From Pseudomonas svalbardensis (GTDB lineage Bacteria; Pseudomonadota; Gammaproteobacteria; Pseudomonadales; Pseudomonadaceae): a DNA stretch of 64,000 bases. Within the stretch, counting starts at the first letter, position 1, and each line of letters opens with the position of its first letter. Position numbers and translations under genes: made by a program. The stretch lies in contig NZ_CP125619.1 of assembly GCF_030053115.1 (NCBI RefSeq), positions 4,041,501 to 4,105,500 of the forward strand. The letters are read 5' to 3'. The notes under the pieces are model-generated. The model worked only from the letters and a program-made list of their open reading frames with translations. It had not been told where the DNA came from and did not search any database. Positions 1-13,522 of the stretch are shown here, one piece after another.

Positions 1-1
1 C

Positions 2-19
2 TGGGTCATCCTGAACTAA
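2..19 (+). CDS. possible C-terminal tail of upstream gene (partial)
   Basis: The first bases read TGG GTC ATC CTG AAC TAA, that is WVILN followed by a stop, in a frame open to the window edge. In pseudomonads the gene upstream of infA is usually the leucyl/arginyl-tRNA-protein transferase (bpt/ate), so this could be its tail. Five codons cannot prove identity; the call rests on expected gene order only. Confidence 0.3.
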   Translation, partial: WVILN

Positions 20-36
20 AGCAAGCCGTAAACCCC

Positions 37-66
37 TTGGCTTAAACCCCATTTTTCGGGCACAAT
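37..66 (+). promoter_or_regulatory. candidate sigma-70 promoter of infA
   Basis: TTGGCT at 37-42 and CACAAT at 61-66 are separated by 18 bp, which fits a moderate sigma-70 promoter about 65 bp upstream of the infA start codon. Inference from consensus only. Confidence 0.35.
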
Positions 67-130
67 GCACGCCGCTTTTGCCTGGCGCAGTTGCACCGGG
101 CCATTCATTGGACACCGAGGGCTTTACTGC

Positions 131-349
131 ATGTCGAAAGAAGACAGCTTCGAAATGGAAGGCACTGTCGTCGACACCCTGCCCAACACCATGTTTCGTG
201 TGGAGTTGGAAAATGGGCACGTCGTAACCGCGCATATCTCCGGCAAGATGCGCAAGAACTACATTCGTATTCTTACCGGCGACAAAGTGCGCGTCGAGCT
301 GACGCCCTATGACTTGAGCAAAGGGCGCATCACTTACCGCGCTCGCTAA
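131..349 (+). CDS. infA: translation initiation factor IF-1
   Basis: A 72-residue protein, the standard IF-1 length, starting [14 protein letters not shown] and ending [11 protein letters not shown]-1 is a single OB-fold (S1-like) protein that binds the 30S A-site with IF-2 and IF-3 during initiation. The frame is open further upstream, but the start at 131 matches the family and the upstream residues look nothing like IF-1. It is monocistronic here: a strong terminator follows and clpA is on the other strand. The infA-clpA-clpS arrangement is typical of Pseudomonas. Confidence 0.98.
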
Positions 350-361
350 TCAAGTCAATAC

Positions 362-390
362 AAAACGCCCGGTTTATGCCGGGCGTTTTT
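362..390 (+). terminator. Rho-independent terminator of infA
   Basis: The stem CGCCCGG (366-372) pairs with CCGGGCG (379-385) around a 6-nt loop and is followed by five T residues. It lies 13 bp after the infA stop codon. Confidence 0.9.
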
Positions 391-457
391 GTGTGTCCGG
401 GGTTTAACAGCTGCCGTCGGAAACCCACAGGGGATCGGTGTAGATCCGGTGGACAGC

Positions 458-482
458 AAAAAGGCGCCTTTCGGCGCCTTTT
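458..482 (-). terminator. terminator of clpA (possibly bidirectional)
   Basis: AAGGCGCC (461-468), loop TTTC, GGCGCCTT (473-480), with an A-run on the left and TT on the right. Read on the minus strand it ends in a T-run just after the clpA stop codon. Confidence 0.8.
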
Positions 483-500
483 GCTTTCTTGCGATAACTG

Positions 501-2771
501 TCAGGCCATTTCAGCCGTGGTCTCGAAGTCGAAGGTCAGCTCGCCGTCCTTGAGATCGATGTGAACCACACCACCATGGTCGGCCAGTTCGCCAAAGAGA
601 ATCTCTTCCGCCAGCGGACGCTTGATCTTGTCCTGGATCAAACGCGCCATCGGCCGAGCCCCCATTGCCGAGTCGTAGCCGCCGGCTGCCAGCCAACTGC
701 GCGCCGCGTCCGTCACTTCCAGCTGCACGCGCTTGTCTTCCAGCTGCGCCTGAAGCTCGGTAAGGAACTTGTCCACCACGCTTTTGATGACCTCATGGCT
801 GAGGCGACCAAACTGGATAATGGTGTCCAGACGGTTGCGGAACTCTGGCGTGAAGCTCTTCTTGATCACTTCCATCGCATCGGACGAGTGGTCCTGATGG
901 GTGAAACCGATCGAAGCGCGAGCTGCCGTTTCGGCACCGGCGTTGGTCGTCATGATGACGATCACGTTACGGAAATCCGCCTTGCGCCCGTTGTTATCGG
1001 TCAGCGTACCGTGGTCCATCACCTGCAGCAGCAGGTTGAAGACTTCCGGATGCGCCTTCTCGATTTCATCGAGCAACAGCACGCAGTGAGGCTGCTTGGT
1101 GATGGCTTCGGTCAGCAGACCGCCCTGGTCGAACCCAACATAACCTGGAGGTGCACCGATCAGACGCGATACGGTGTGGCGCTCCATGTACTCGGACATG
1201 TCGAAGCGAACCAGCTCGATGCCCAACGCCTTGGCCAGCTGACGCGCCGCTTCGGTTTTACCGACACCGGTAGGCCCTGCGAACAGGAACGAACCGACTG
1301 GCTTGTCAGGCGACTTGAGGCCGGCACGGGACAGTTTGATCGCAGTCGACAGTGAGTCGATCGCGGCATCCTGGCCAAACACTGTCAGTTTCAGGTCACG
1401 CTCAAGGTTACGCAGCAGCTCTCTGTCGGAGCTGTTGACGTGCTTAGGTGGAATCCGCGCGATTTTCGCAACGATGTCCTCGACCTGAGGCACTTCGATA
1501 CGTTTTACACGCTTCTCGATCGGTTGCAGACGCTGGTAGGCACCCGCCTCGTCGATGACGTCGATGGCCTTGTCCGGCATGTGCCGGTCATTGATGTAGC
1601 GTGAGGCCAGCTCAGCCGCCGCACGCAGGGCTTCATCGCTGTATTCAATGCCGTGGTGCGCTTCGAAACGCCCTTTCAGGCCGCGCAGGATGCTGATGGT
1701 GTCTTCTACCGAAGGCTCCGACACATCGACCTTCTGGAAGCGTCGTGCCAAGGCACGGTCCTTCTCGAAGATCCCGCGAAATTCCTGGAACGTGGTCGAA
1801 CCGATGCAACGGATATCACCCGACGACAGCAGCGGCTTGAGCAGGTTCGAGGCATCCATGACGCCACCGGACGCGGCACCCGCACCAATGATGGTGTGGA
1901 TTTCGTCGATGAACAGGATCGCTTGCGGACGTTTTTTCAGCTCATTGAGCAGCGCCTTGAAGCGCTTCTCGAAATCGCCGCGGTATTTGGTCCCGGCCAG
2001 CAAGGCCCCCAGATCGAGGGAATACACCACGCTGTTAGCCAGCAGGTCCGGCACCTGGTTGTCGACAATGCGTTTGGCCAGGCCTTCGGCAATCGCGGTT
2101 TTACCCACGCCCGCCTCGCCCACCAGCAACGGATTGTTTTTGCGACGACGCGCCAGGATCTGCGCAACGCGCTCGACTTCCAGCTCACGGCCTACCAATG
2201 GATCGATTCGACCCTGGCGCGCGAGTTCGTTGAGGTTGCTGGCATAAGCATCCAGAGGATTGCCTGAAGAAGAAGACTCACCGCCCTCGTCGTCCTGCAT
2301 ATCTTGTTCACCTTCAGAGTGATCGCCATGCCCCGGCACTTTGGAAATGCCGTGTGCGATGTAGTTGACGACATCGATGCGCGCAACGCTCTGCTGTTTC
2401 AGCAGGAACACCGCCTGACTCTCTTGCTCACTGAAGATCGCGACCAGTACGTTGGCGCCAGTCACTTCGCGCTTGCCCGAGCTCTGTACGTGAAAGACAG
2501 CACGTTGCAGAACACGCTGAAAGCCCAAGGTTGGCTGGGTCTCACGATCCTCGTCATGAACGGGGATCAATGGCGTGGTGGAGTCGATGAACTCCTGCAG
2601 ATCGTGCTTGAGTTTGTCGAGGTTTGCGCCGCAGGCACGCAAAACGGTGGCGGCAGCCTCATTGTCCAATAGGGCCAGCAGGAGGTGCTCGACGGTCATG
2701 AATTCATGACGCTTCGAACGGGCCTCCTTGAAGGCAAGATTGAGGGTGACTTCGAGCTCGCGGTTTAACAT
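501..2771 (-). CDS. clpA: ATP-dependent Clp protease ATP-binding subunit ClpA
   Basis: 756 residues, close to the 758 of E. coli ClpA. An N-terminal double Clp repeat domain (about 1-145) binds ClpS. Two AAA+ modules follow, with Walker A motifs GEAGVGKTA (about residue 215) and GPTGVGKTE (about 495), and Walker B motifs ILFIDE and VLLLDE. The segment SIGFTH corresponds to the IGL/IGF loop that docks on ClpP. ClpA hexamers unfold substrates and feed them to the ClpP peptidase. The gene lies 30 bp downstream of clpS on the same strand, so the adaptor and the unfoldase are probably co-transcribed. Confidence 0.98.
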   Translation of the reverse strand: MLNRELEVTLNLAFKEARSKRHEFMTVEHLLLALLDNEAAATVLRACGANLDKLKHDLQEFIDSTTPLIPVHDEDRETQPTLGFQRVLQRAVFHVQSSGKREVTGANVLVAIFSEQESQAVFLLKQQSVARIDVVNYIAHGISKVPGHGDHSEGEQDMQDDEGGESSSSGNPLDAYASNLNELARQGRIDPLVGRELEVERVAQILARRRKNNPLLVGEAGVGKTAIAEGLAKRIVDNQVPDLLANSVVYSLDLGALLAGTKYRGDFEKRFKALLNELKKRPQAILFIDEIHTIIGAGAASGGVMDASNLLKPLLSSGDIRCIGSTTFQEFRGIFEKDRALARRFQKVDVSEPSVEDTISILRGLKGRFEAHHGIEYSDEALRAAAELASRYINDRHMPDKAIDVIDEAGAYQRLQPIEKRVKRIEVPQVEDIVAKIARIPPKHVNSSDRELLRNLERDLKLTVFGQDAAIDSLSTAIKLSRAGLKSPDKPVGSFLFAGPTGVGKTEAARQLAKALGIELVRFDMSEYMERHTVSRLIGAPPGYVGFDQGGLLTEAITKQPHCVLLLDEIEKAHPEVFNLLLQVMDHGTLTDNNGRKADFRNVIVIMTTNAGAETAARASIGFTHQDHSSDAMEVIKKSFTPEFRNRLDTIIQFGRLSHEVIKSVVDKFLTELQAQLEDKRVQLEVTDAARSWLAAGGYDSAMGARPMARLIQDKIKRPLAEEILFGELADHGGVVHIDLKDGELTFDFETTAEMA

Positions 2772-2801
2772 AGCTTCACCTCATACCCAAGTGGTCGGCG
2801 A

Positions 2802-3164
2802 TTAACCGTCCTTCTCGATTTCACAGAGTAGCGGATGCTGGCTTTCCCTGGCGTACTGGTTGACCTGCATGGCCTTAGTCTCGGCGATGTCGCGGGTAAA
2901 CACTCCACATACTGCCCGTCCTTCTGTGTGGACGGCCAGCATGACCTTGGTCGCCAGCTCGCGATTCAGGTTAAAAAACACCTCGAGCACTTCGACGACG
3001 AAATCCATCGGTGTGTAGTCATCATTAAACAAAACCACCTTGTACATCGGCGGCGCCTGTAAAGCAGGCTTTGCCTCCTGAACAGCAATGCCTGCGGAAT
3101 CGTCGTCGTGTGAATCAGGGTGATCCTGATTGAATGTTAGTCGAATCTGGCTGATTGCATGCAT
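2802..3164 (-). CDS. clpS: ClpA adaptor protein ClpS
   Basis: 120 residues. It has a flexible N-terminal extension (1-37) and a conserved core with [14 protein letters not shown] and [12 protein letters not shown], which hold the Asn, Asp and His residues that grip N-degron residues. ClpS delivers N-end-rule substrates to ClpA and alters its specificity. The start at 3164 gives the usual Pseudomonas N-terminus MHAISQIRL. It is the first gene of a clpS-clpA unit; the 225 bp to cspD must hold divergent promoters. Confidence 0.97.
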   Translation of the reverse strand: MHAISQIRLTFNQDHPDSHDDDSAGIAVQEAKPALQAPPMYKVVLFNDDYTPMDFVVEVLEVFFNLNRELATKVMLAVHTEGRAVCGVFTRDIAETKAMQVNQYARESQHPLLCEIEKDG

Positions 3165-3389
3165 GGAAAGAAAGGTTCGTCAGTTGTGCAAATACAGTGG
3201 TGGGGGCGGCTATGGGCGATTTCAACTCCGACTGCCCGGTCACCTTGACTATCGGGAAAACGGTGTTACAACCAATAGAGCCCACAGTGGGTAAAAAAGG
3301 TCCGCGGAGTCAATCTTATTTCCAGGAAATGACTGCGGATGTACTGGATGATACTCCAGTGATGGAGTCTGTTGCAGAGGGATATGGGT

Positions 3390-3680
3390 ATGTCAGGCGT
3401 CAAGGTCAGCGGCAAGGTCAAATGGTTCAACAATGCCAAGGGATTTGGCTTCATCAATACCGAAGCCAAAGAAGGTTTCGACGAGGATGGCCACCAGATT
3501 GATTTTTTTGCTCATTATTCGGCCATTGAAATGGACGGTTATAAGACGCTCAAGGCTGGGCAGGTGATAAGTTTTGAAATTGAGCAGGCCCCAAAAGGCC
3601 TGCACGCCAAAAATATCAGCGCCCCCAAAGAGACGCAACCCGTCACTGCGCCCACCGACCAGCAGACTGTTAAGGCATAA
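3390..3680 (+). CDS. cspD: cold-shock-domain protein, CspD-like
   Basis: 96 residues. The cold-shock domain carries RNP1-like KGFGFI and RNP2-like DFFAHY, and the typical GYKTLKAGQ and GPKGLHA-like (APKGLHA) segments, so it should bind single-stranded nucleic acid; CspD in E. coli inhibits replication in stationary phase. AGAGG at 3376-3380 is nine bases from the ATG at 3390, which favours that start over ATG 3384. The loop between RNP1 and RNP2 is about eight residues longer and more acidic than in E. coli CspD. Position beside clpS supports the cspD name. Confidence 0.92.
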   Translation: MSGVKVSGKVKWFNNAKGFGFINTEAKEGFDEDGHQIDFFAHYSAIEMDGYKTLKAGQVISFEIEQAPKGLHAKNISAPKETQPVTAPTDQQTVKA

Positions 3681-3703
3681 GTTCGAACCCGTCATCCAGT
3701 CAT

Positions 3704-3731
3704 AAAAAAACCGCCCAAAGGCGGTTTTTTT
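3704..3731. terminator. bidirectional terminator between cspD and icd
   Basis: CCGCC (3711-3715), loop CAAA, GGCGG (3720-3724), with a run of seven A on the left and seven T on the right. It can end both the rightward cspD transcript and the leftward icd transcript. Confidence 0.9.
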
Positions 3732-3743
3732 GTGCCGACTCGC

Positions 3744-5000
3744 TTACATATGCGAAATCAGCGCATCACCGAACGCGGACGAAGACAGCAGTTTCGCGCC
3801 TTCCATCAGACGTTCGAAGTCATAGGTCACGGTCTTGGCGGAAATCGCGCCGTTGGTGCCCTTGATGATCAGATCGGCAGCTTCGGTCCAGCCCATGTGG
3901 CGCAGCATCATCTCAGCGGACAGGATCAGGGAGCCCGGGTTGACCTGGTCCTTGCCAGCGTACTTCGGCGCAGTACCGTGGGTCGCTTCGAACATCGCAA
4001 TGGTGTCAGACAGGTTGGCACCCGGTGCGATACCGATACCGCCCACTTCTGCCGCCAGAGCGTCGGAGAGGTAGTCGCCGTTCAGGTTCAGGGTCGCGAT
4101 CACATCGTATTCGGCCGGGCGCAGCAGGATCTGCTGGAGCATGGCGTCGGCGATGGCGTCTTTGACGATGACGTTCTTGCCGGTTTTCGGGTTTTTGAAC
4201 TGCATCCACGGACCGCCATCGAGCAGGGTCGCGCCGAACTCTTCAGCCGCCACTTCGTAGGCCCATTCCTTGAAGGCACCTTCGGTGAACTTCATGATGT
4301 TGCCTTTGTGCACGATGGTCAGCGAGTCGCGGTCGTTGTCGACCACATACTGCAGCGCTTTTCGCGCCAGACGCTTGGTGCCTTGCAGGGAAACCGGCTT
4401 GATGCCGATACCGCAGTTCTCGTCGAAACGGATCTTGGTAACGCCCATTTCTTCTTTGAGGAACTTGATGACCTTGGTCGCTTCCGGCGAACCGGCTTTC
4501 CATTCGATACCGGCGTAGATGTCTTCCGAATTCTCACGGAAGATCGTCATGTCGACGTCGCCTGGCTTCTTGACCGGGCTAGGTACGCCTTCGAACCAGC
4601 GCACCGGGCGCAGGCACACATAAAGGTCGAGTTGTTGACGCAGGGCCACGTTCAGGGAACGGATGCCGCCACCGACCGGGGTGGTCAGAGGGCCCTTGAT
4701 GGAAACCACGTAATCCTTGACCGCGTCCAGGGTTTCCTGGGGTAGCCAGGTGTCCTGATCGTAAACCTGAGTCGCTTTTTCCCCGGCGTAGACTTCCATC
4801 CAGGAAATTTTGCGCTCGCCGCCGTAAGCCTTCTTAACAGCAGCATCGACAACCTTGATCATGACCGGGCTGATATCAACGCCAATACCATCACCTTCGA
4901 TGAAGGGGATGATCGGGTTGTTAGGAACATTGAGAGAATGGTCCGCGTTGACGGTGATTTTGTCGCCGACTGCTGGAACCTGAATCTTCTTGTATCCCAT
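3744..5000 (-). CDS. icd: NADP-dependent isocitrate dehydrogenase, dimeric type
   Basis: 418 residues beginning [15 protein letters not shown], the normal length of the homodimeric E. coli-type Icd. It oxidises isocitrate to 2-oxoglutarate and CO2 with NADP+. [12 protein letters not shown] (Ser115) matches the E. coli segment whose serine is phosphorylated by AceK to divert carbon to the glyoxylate shunt. The start at 5000 has GGAG seven bases upstream; the 29 codons open before it are not family-like. It is divergent from idh, a second unrelated isocitrate dehydrogenase; no aceK is in the window. Confidence 0.97.
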   Translation of the reverse strand: MGYKKIQVPAVGDKITVNADHSLNVPNNPIIPFIEGDGIGVDISPVMIKVVDAAVKKAYGGERKISWMEVYAGEKATQVYDQDTWLPQETLDAVKDYVVSIKGPLTTPVGGGIRSLNVALRQQLDLYVCLRPVRWFEGVPSPVKKPGDVDMTIFRENSEDIYAGIEWKAGSPEATKVIKFLKEEMGVTKIRFDENCGIGIKPVSLQGTKRLARKALQYVVDNDRDSLTIVHKGNIMKFTEGAFKEWAYEVAAEEFGATLLDGGPWMQFKNPKTGKNVIVKDAIADAMLQQILLRPAEYDVIATLNLNGDYLSDALAAEVGGIGIAPGANLSDTIAMFEATHGTAPKYAGKDQVNPGSLILSAEMMLRHMGWTEAADLIIKGTNGAISAKTVTYDFERLMEGAKLLSSSAFGDALISHM

Positions 5001-7721
<2,721 letters not shown>

Positions 7722-7740
7722 GGTTGTAAGGATGCAAAGA

Positions 7741-7770
7741 AGCCCCGGCCCTGCGCCGGGGTTTCTGTTT
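7741..7770 (+). terminator. terminator of idh
   Basis: CCCCGGC (7743-7749) pairs with GCCGGGG (7755-7761), followed by TTTCTGTTT. Confidence 0.8.
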
Positions 7771-7810
7771 GTAGCGTTTACACATTTTTACCTGTGGAAA
7801 CCGGATCAAA

Positions 7811-7900
7811 TGTGGGAGAGAGCCTGCTCGCGAATGCGGTTTATCATTCAAAATCAATATTGACTGGCCCACCGCTTTCGCGAGCAGGCTCGCTCCCACA
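7811..7900. repeat. REP doublet (REPIN), GTGGGAG family
   Basis: TGTGGGAGAGAGCCTGCTCGCGA at the left and TCGCGAGCAGGCTCGCTCCCACA at the right form an inverted pair around an AT-richer spacer. This is the common Pseudomonas REP family, which occurs again at 50241-50350 and 60838-60925. Confidence 0.9.
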
Positions 7901-7938
7901 TTGATCTTTGTTCCAACATAAAAAATTGAGGAAGTCTC

Positions 7939-8385
7939 ATGGATTGGCTACCCCACATCACCGTCGCGACCATCGTCGAAGACAACGGCCGCTTCCTGAT
8001 GGTCGAAGAATCCAAGGGCGGACGAACGGTGCTCAACCAGCCCGCCGGCCATCTGGACCCGGACGAAACCCTGATCGAGGCCGCCGTACGCGAAACCCTC
8101 GAAGAAACCGGCTGGGATGTCGAGCCGACCGGCGTGGTAGGCATTTACCTCTACACCGCCCCGAGCAATGGCGTGACTTATCAGCGGGTCTGCTTCACCG
8201 CAAAACCGCTCAAACATCACCCCGACTATCAGTTGGACGACGGCATCGTCGGCGCAAAATGGCTGACGCGTGACGAACTGCTGGCACAGCGCGCAAACTG
8301 GCGCAGTGAGCTGATCATCCGTTGTATTGATGATTATCTGGACGGCAAACTCTTCGGCCTCGAACTGATCCGCCCTTCTCTTTAG
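7939..8385 (+). CDS. Nudix hydrolase, NudJ-like
   Basis: 148 residues with a full Nudix box GX5EX7REUXEEXGU: Gly37, Glu43, Arg51-Glu52, Glu55-Glu56, Gly58. The N-terminus (MDWLPHITVATIVE) and the position just before mnmA recall E. coli NudJ, which removes phosphate from thiamin pyrophosphate derivatives and nucleoside di- and triphosphates and is likewise followed by mnmA and hflD. AGGAAG upstream of the ATG serves as ribosome-binding site. Substrate is inferred from context and overall similarity only. Confidence 0.9.
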   Translation: MDWLPHITVATIVEDNGRFLMVEESKGGRTVLNQPAGHLDPDETLIEAAVRETLEETGWDVEPTGVVGIYLYTAPSNGVTYQRVCFTAKPLKHHPDYQLDDGIVGAKWLTRDELLAQRANWRSELIIRCIDDYLDGKLFGLELIRPSL

Positions 8386-8444
8386 CCTTGCGGGCTTCGG
8401 CCTGTTAGAATCGCGTCCTTTTTCAAGACACTCATTGAATCCCT

Positions 8445-9569
8445 ATGCGTGATCCAGCCCCTTCTGACACACAAAAGAAGCGCGTCATTGTCGGCATGTC
8501 CGGCGGCGTGGACTCTTCCGTTTCCGCTCTCTTGCTGATCGAGCAGGGTTATGAGGTGGAAGGCCTGTTCATGAAGAACTGGGAAGAAGACGATGGAACG
8601 GAATACTGCACCGCCATGGATGACCTGGCGGACGCCCAGGCCGTGTGCGACAAGATTGGCATCAAGCTGCACACCGCCAACTTCGCCGCCGAGTACTGGG
8701 ACAACGTGTTCGAGCACTTCCTGGCCGAATACAAGGCCGGTCGCACGCCAAACCCGGACATCCTCTGCAACCGCGAGATCAAGTTCAAGGCGTTCCTCGA
8801 CTACGCCATGATGCTCGGCGCCGACCTGATCGCCACCGGTCACTACGTGCGCCGCCGCGACATCGATGGCCGTACCGAACTGCTCAAGGGCCTGGACCCG
8901 AACAAGGACCAGAGTTACTTCCTGCACGCCGTCGGCGGTGAACAGATCGCCAAGACCCTGTTCCCGGTCGGCGAGCTGGAAAAACCCGAAGTCCGCGCGA
9001 TTGCCGAGAAACACGAACTCGCCACCGCAAAGAAAAAGGATTCCACCGGGATCTGCTTTATCGGCGAGCGCCGCTTCAGCGACTTCCTCAAGCAGTACCT
9101 GCCGGCCCAGCCAGGCGAGATCAAGACCACCGAAGGCGAAGTCATCGGCCGTCACCACGGCTTGATGTATCACACCATTGGCCAGCGTCAGGGCCTGGGC
9201 ATCGGCGGCTTGAAAGATGCTAGTGACGAGCCGTGGTACGTGCTGATCAAGGACCTGGAACACAACGAGCTGATCGTTGGCCAGGGCAATGACCACCCGT
9301 ATCTGTTCTCCCGCGCCCTGCTCGCTTCTGACATCTATTGGGTCAACCCGATCGATCTGAGCGAACCGCGCCGGTTGACCGCTAAAGTCCGCTATCGCCA
9401 AAGCGACCAGCCTTGCACGCTGGAAAAGACCGCCACTGGCTACCGCGCCACCTTCGATGACCCGCAACGCGCGGTCACCCCGGGCCAGTCCGTGGTGTTC
9501 TACGACGGTGAGATCTGCCTCGGCGGCGGCGTGATCGAAGTGGCCGAGCCATGGAGCAGCAAGGCATGA
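8445..9569 (+). CDS. mnmA: tRNA-specific 2-thiouridylase MnmA
   Basis: 374 residues. The ATP pyrophosphatase PP-loop SGGVDSS is at 19-25, the nucleophile Cys108 lies in [12 protein letters not shown], and the persulfide-forming Cys204 lies in STGICFIGE. MnmA thiolates U34 of tRNA-Lys, -Glu and -Gln using sulfur relayed by the Tus proteins. The last codons overlap the start of hflD (ATGA), so the two are translationally coupled. Confidence 0.98.
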   Translation: MRDPAPSDTQKKRVIVGMSGGVDSSVSALLLIEQGYEVEGLFMKNWEEDDGTEYCTAMDDLADAQAVCDKIGIKLHTANFAAEYWDNVFEHFLAEYKAGRTPNPDILCNREIKFKAFLDYAMMLGADLIATGHYVRRRDIDGRTELLKGLDPNKDQSYFLHAVGGEQIAKTLFPVGELEKPEVRAIAEKHELATAKKKDSTGICFIGERRFSDFLKQYLPAQPGEIKTTEGEVIGRHHGLMYHTIGQRQGLGIGGLKDASDEPWYVLIKDLEHNELIVGQGNDHPYLFSRALLASDIYWVNPIDLSEPRRLTAKVRYRQSDQPCTLEKTATGYRATFDDPQRAVTPGQSVVFYDGEICLGGGVIEVAEPWSSKA

Positions 9570-10189
9570 ACCCCACTCAGGAGCAACTGACGGCACTGGG
9601 CGGCGTATTCCTCGCCGCCGTGCTGGTCGACAAGATCGCCAAGACCGGCCAGACCACCGAAGCAGGCCTGACCTGCATGCTCGGCAGCCTGCTGATTCGC
9701 GACCCAAAGGACACGCTTGAGGTCTACGGCGGCGACGACATCAACCTGCGTGAAGGCTATCGCGCGTTGATCGGCGCCCTTGAGCGCGACCCAAGCACCC
9801 TGCAGCGCGAACCGCTGCGTTATGCGCTGGCGATGCTCGGCCTGGAGCGTCAACTGGCCAAGCGCAACGACATGCTGGACGAGATCGGCAAACGCTTGCC
9901 GCAGATTCAGTCCCAGGTCGAGCACTTCGGTCCGGCGCACGAAAACGTGATTGCTGCCTGCGGTGCGCTGTACCAGGACACCCTGAGTACCCTGCGCCAA
10001 CGAATTCAGGTCCACGGCGACATGCGCAATCTGCAGCAACCAAGCAACGCTTCGAAAATCCGCGCCCTGTTGCTGGCCGGAATTCGTTCGGCGCGCCTGT
10101 GGCGGCAGTTGGGCGGTCACCGCTGGCAGCTGGTGATCAGCCGTCGCAAGTTGCTGAAAGAGCTTTACCCGCTGATGCGCAGCAACTGA
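9566..10189 (+). CDS. hflD: HflD-family protein
   Basis: 207 residues, mostly helical, matching the HflD (YcfC) family (high frequency of lysogenization protein), which in E. coli is a peripheral membrane protein that interacts with phage lambda CII. Its cellular role is otherwise poorly defined. The ATG overlaps the mnmA stop in ATGA; the upstream in-frame codons lie inside mnmA. The nudix-mnmA-hflD-purB order is the same as in E. coli, which supports the assignment. Confidence 0.93.
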   Translation: MNPTQEQLTALGGVFLAAVLVDKIAKTGQTTEAGLTCMLGSLLIRDPKDTLEVYGGDDINLREGYRALIGALERDPSTLQREPLRYALAMLGLERQLAKRNDMLDEIGKRLPQIQSQVEHFGPAHENVIAACGALYQDTLSTLRQRIQVHGDMRNLQQPSNASKIRALLLAGIRSARLWRQLGGHRWQLVISRRKLLKELYPLMRSN

Positions 10190-10228
10190 ACCGCGCCCGC
10201 AAGACCGTTTGTAATTTGTAACGCGTAA

Positions 10229-11686
<1,458 letters not shown>

Positions 11687-11708
11687 TCGACCGCTTTACC
11701 CTTTTGAG

Positions 11709-11734
11709 ACGCCCGGCAGCGCCGGGCGTTTTTA
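11709..11734 (+). terminator. terminator of purB
   Basis: ACGCCCGGC (11709-11717), loop AGC, GCCGGGCGT (11721-11729), then T5. Confidence 0.9.
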
Positions 11735-11772
11735 TTCCCGTCTGAAAAGTGCATTTTTTCAATAGGTTACAC

Positions 11773-12942
11773 ATGAATCCTGATATTCCTCTTCAACTTC
11801 TGGGCGGCATCACGGCGCGCGAATTCCTGCGCGACTACTGGCAGAAAAAACCCCTGCTGATCCGTCAGGCGATTCCTGAATTCGAAAGCCCGATCGACGC
11901 CGACGAACTGGCCGGCCTGGCGCTGGAAGAAGAAGTCGAATCGCGCCTGGTGATCGAGCACGGCGAGCGTCCTTGGGAAATGCGTCGCGGCCCGTTCGCC
12001 GAAGACGAATTCAGCAAGTTGCCGGAAACCGAGTGGACCCTGCTGGTGCAAGCGGTCGACCAATTCGTGCCGGAAGTCAGCGAACTGCTGGAGAACTTCC
12101 GCTTCCTGCCGAGCTGGCGCGTCGACGACGTGATGATCAGCTTCGCCGCCCCGGGTGGCAGCGTCGGTCCACACTTTGATAACTACGATGTGTTCCTGCT
12201 GCAAGGTCACGGCAAGCGTAACTGGAAGATCGGCCAGATGTGCGACTCCGAGAGCAAGCTGCTGCCCCACGCAGACCTGCGCATCCTCGCCGACTTCGAA
12301 GCCACCGACGAGTGGGTCCTGGAACCGGGCGACATGCTCTACCTGCCGCCGCGCCTGGCCCATTGCGGCGTTGCGGTGGATGACTGCATGACCTACTCGG
12401 TCGGCTTCCGCGCCCCGAGCGCCTCTGAAGTGCTGACTCACTTCACCGACTTCCTCAGCCAGTTCCTGACTGACGAAGAGCGCTACACCGACGCCGACGC
12501 CCTGCCGGCGGTCGATCCACACCAGATTCAGCACGACGCCCTTGATCGCTTGAAGGCTTTGCTGGCCGAGCACATGAGCGACGAGCGCCTGCTGCTGACC
12601 TGGTTCGGCCAATACATGACCGAACCGCGCTACCCGGAACTGGTGGTCGGCCCGGAAGAAGTCGAAGAAGAAGACTTCCTCGCCAGCCTGGAACAAGGCG
12701 CTGTGCTGATCCGCAACCCGAGCGCGCGCATGGCCTGGTCCGAAGTCGATGACGACCTGCTGCTGTTCGCCAGCGGCCAGAGCCGTTACCTGCCGGGCAA
12801 ACTGCGCGAGCTGCTGAAAATGATTTGCGCCGCCGACGCCCTGCACACCGACAACCTTGGCCAGTGGCTGAACGACGAAGACGGTCGCGGCCTGCTGTGT
12901 GAACTGGTCAAGCAAGGCAGCCTGGGGTTTGCTGATGAATAA
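11773..12942 (+). CDS. JmjC-type ribosomal protein oxygenase, RoxA/YcfD-like
   Basis: 389 residues of the cupin_4/JmjC family. His134-x-Asp136 (GPHFDNYDV) and His197 (PRLAHCGV) form the iron-binding facial triad, matching H125/D127/H187 of E. coli YcfD. That enzyme uses 2-oxoglutarate and O2 to hydroxylate an arginine of ribosomal protein L16. A C-terminal helical/winged region (about 260-389) fits the family. The start at 11773 follows AATAGGTTACAC. The final codons overlap the GNAT gene downstream (ATGAATAA). Confidence 0.9.
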   Translation: MNPDIPLQLLGGITAREFLRDYWQKKPLLIRQAIPEFESPIDADELAGLALEEEVESRLVIEHGERPWEMRRGPFAEDEFSKLPETEWTLLVQAVDQFVPEVSELLENFRFLPSWRVDDVMISFAAPGGSVGPHFDNYDVFLLQGHGKRNWKIGQMCDSESKLLPHADLRILADFEATDEWVLEPGDMLYLPPRLAHCGVAVDDCMTYSVGFRAPSASEVLTHFTDFLSQFLTDEERYTDADALPAVDPHQIQHDALDRLKALLAEHMSDERLLLTWFGQYMTEPRYPELVVGPEEVEEEDFLASLEQGAVLIRNPSARMAWSEVDDDLLLFASGQSRYLPGKLRELLKMICAADALHTDNLGQWLNDEDGRGLLCELVKQGSLGFADE

Positions 12943-13360
12943 AATTCACGTACGTGTCGCAGACTGGCAGAAGGACATCGCCGAGATCCGGCGCATTCGT
13001 GAGACGGTGTTCATCGCCGAGCAATCCGTTCCGCCTGAACTGGAATGGGATGCTGATGACGCAACGGCGGTGCATTTTCTGGCCTTCGAAGGCGACTTTC
13101 CGATTGGCACCGCTCGCTTGCTGCCCGACGGCCACGTCGGCCGGGTATCGGTACTGAAAGACTGGCGCGGATTGAAAGTCGGCGATGCGCTGATGCAAGC
13201 GGTGATCGGTGAAGCCGAGAAGCGCGGGCTCAAGCAGCAGATGTTGAGCGCACAGGTACAGGCCACGGCGTTCTATGAGCGCCTGGGCTTCAGCCTGGTC
13301 AGTGAGGAATTCCTGGAAGCAGGCATTCCGCATGTGGACATGGTGCGGCACTCCGCTTGA
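12935..13360 (+). CDS. GNAT-family N-acetyltransferase
   Basis: 141 residues with a GNAT fold: the central block VGRVSVLKDWRGLKVGDALMQ resembles acetyl-CoA-binding motif A, and ATAFYERLGFSLVSEEFLEAGIPHVDM is the family C-terminus seen in YjcF/ElaA-like proteins. Its substrate is unknown. The start codon lies inside the last codons of the oxygenase gene, implying coupled translation and perhaps a shared process, though that is only inference. Confidence 0.85.
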   Translation: MNKIHVRVADWQKDIAEIRRIRETVFIAEQSVPPELEWDADDATAVHFLAFEGDFPIGTARLLPDGHVGRVSVLKDWRGLKVGDALMQAVIGEAEKRGLKQQMLSAQVQATAFYERLGFSLVSEEFLEAGIPHVDMVRHSA

Positions 13361-13365
13361 GACTT

Positions 13366-13396
13366 TGTGGTGAGGGGGCAAGCCCCCTCACCACAG
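13366..13396 (+). repeat. perfect GC-rich hairpin after the GNAT gene
   Basis: TGTGGTGAGGGGG and its complement CCCCCTCACCACA are separated by CAAG, five bases after the GNAT stop codon. No T-run follows, so it looks like a mobile-type palindrome or transcript stabiliser rather than a terminator. Confidence 0.7.
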
Positions 13397-13406
13397 GGAA
13401 CACCAC

Positions 13407-13442
13407 AAAACGCCCCGCCATCTTCGGATGCCGGGGCGTTTT
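13407..13442. terminator. Rho-independent terminator downstream of GNAT gene
   Basis: AAAACGCCCCG (13407-13417) pairs with CGGGGCGTTTT (13432-13442) around a 14-nt loop containing CTTCGG. It should end the oxygenase-GNAT transcript. Confidence 0.85.
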
Positions 13443-13522
13443 GCTGTCTACGATTCAACTTGCCCCACGCCAGGCCGACAAACTGGCAATATCAACACTT
13501 CAAGATGTCGGAGATAACGGAT

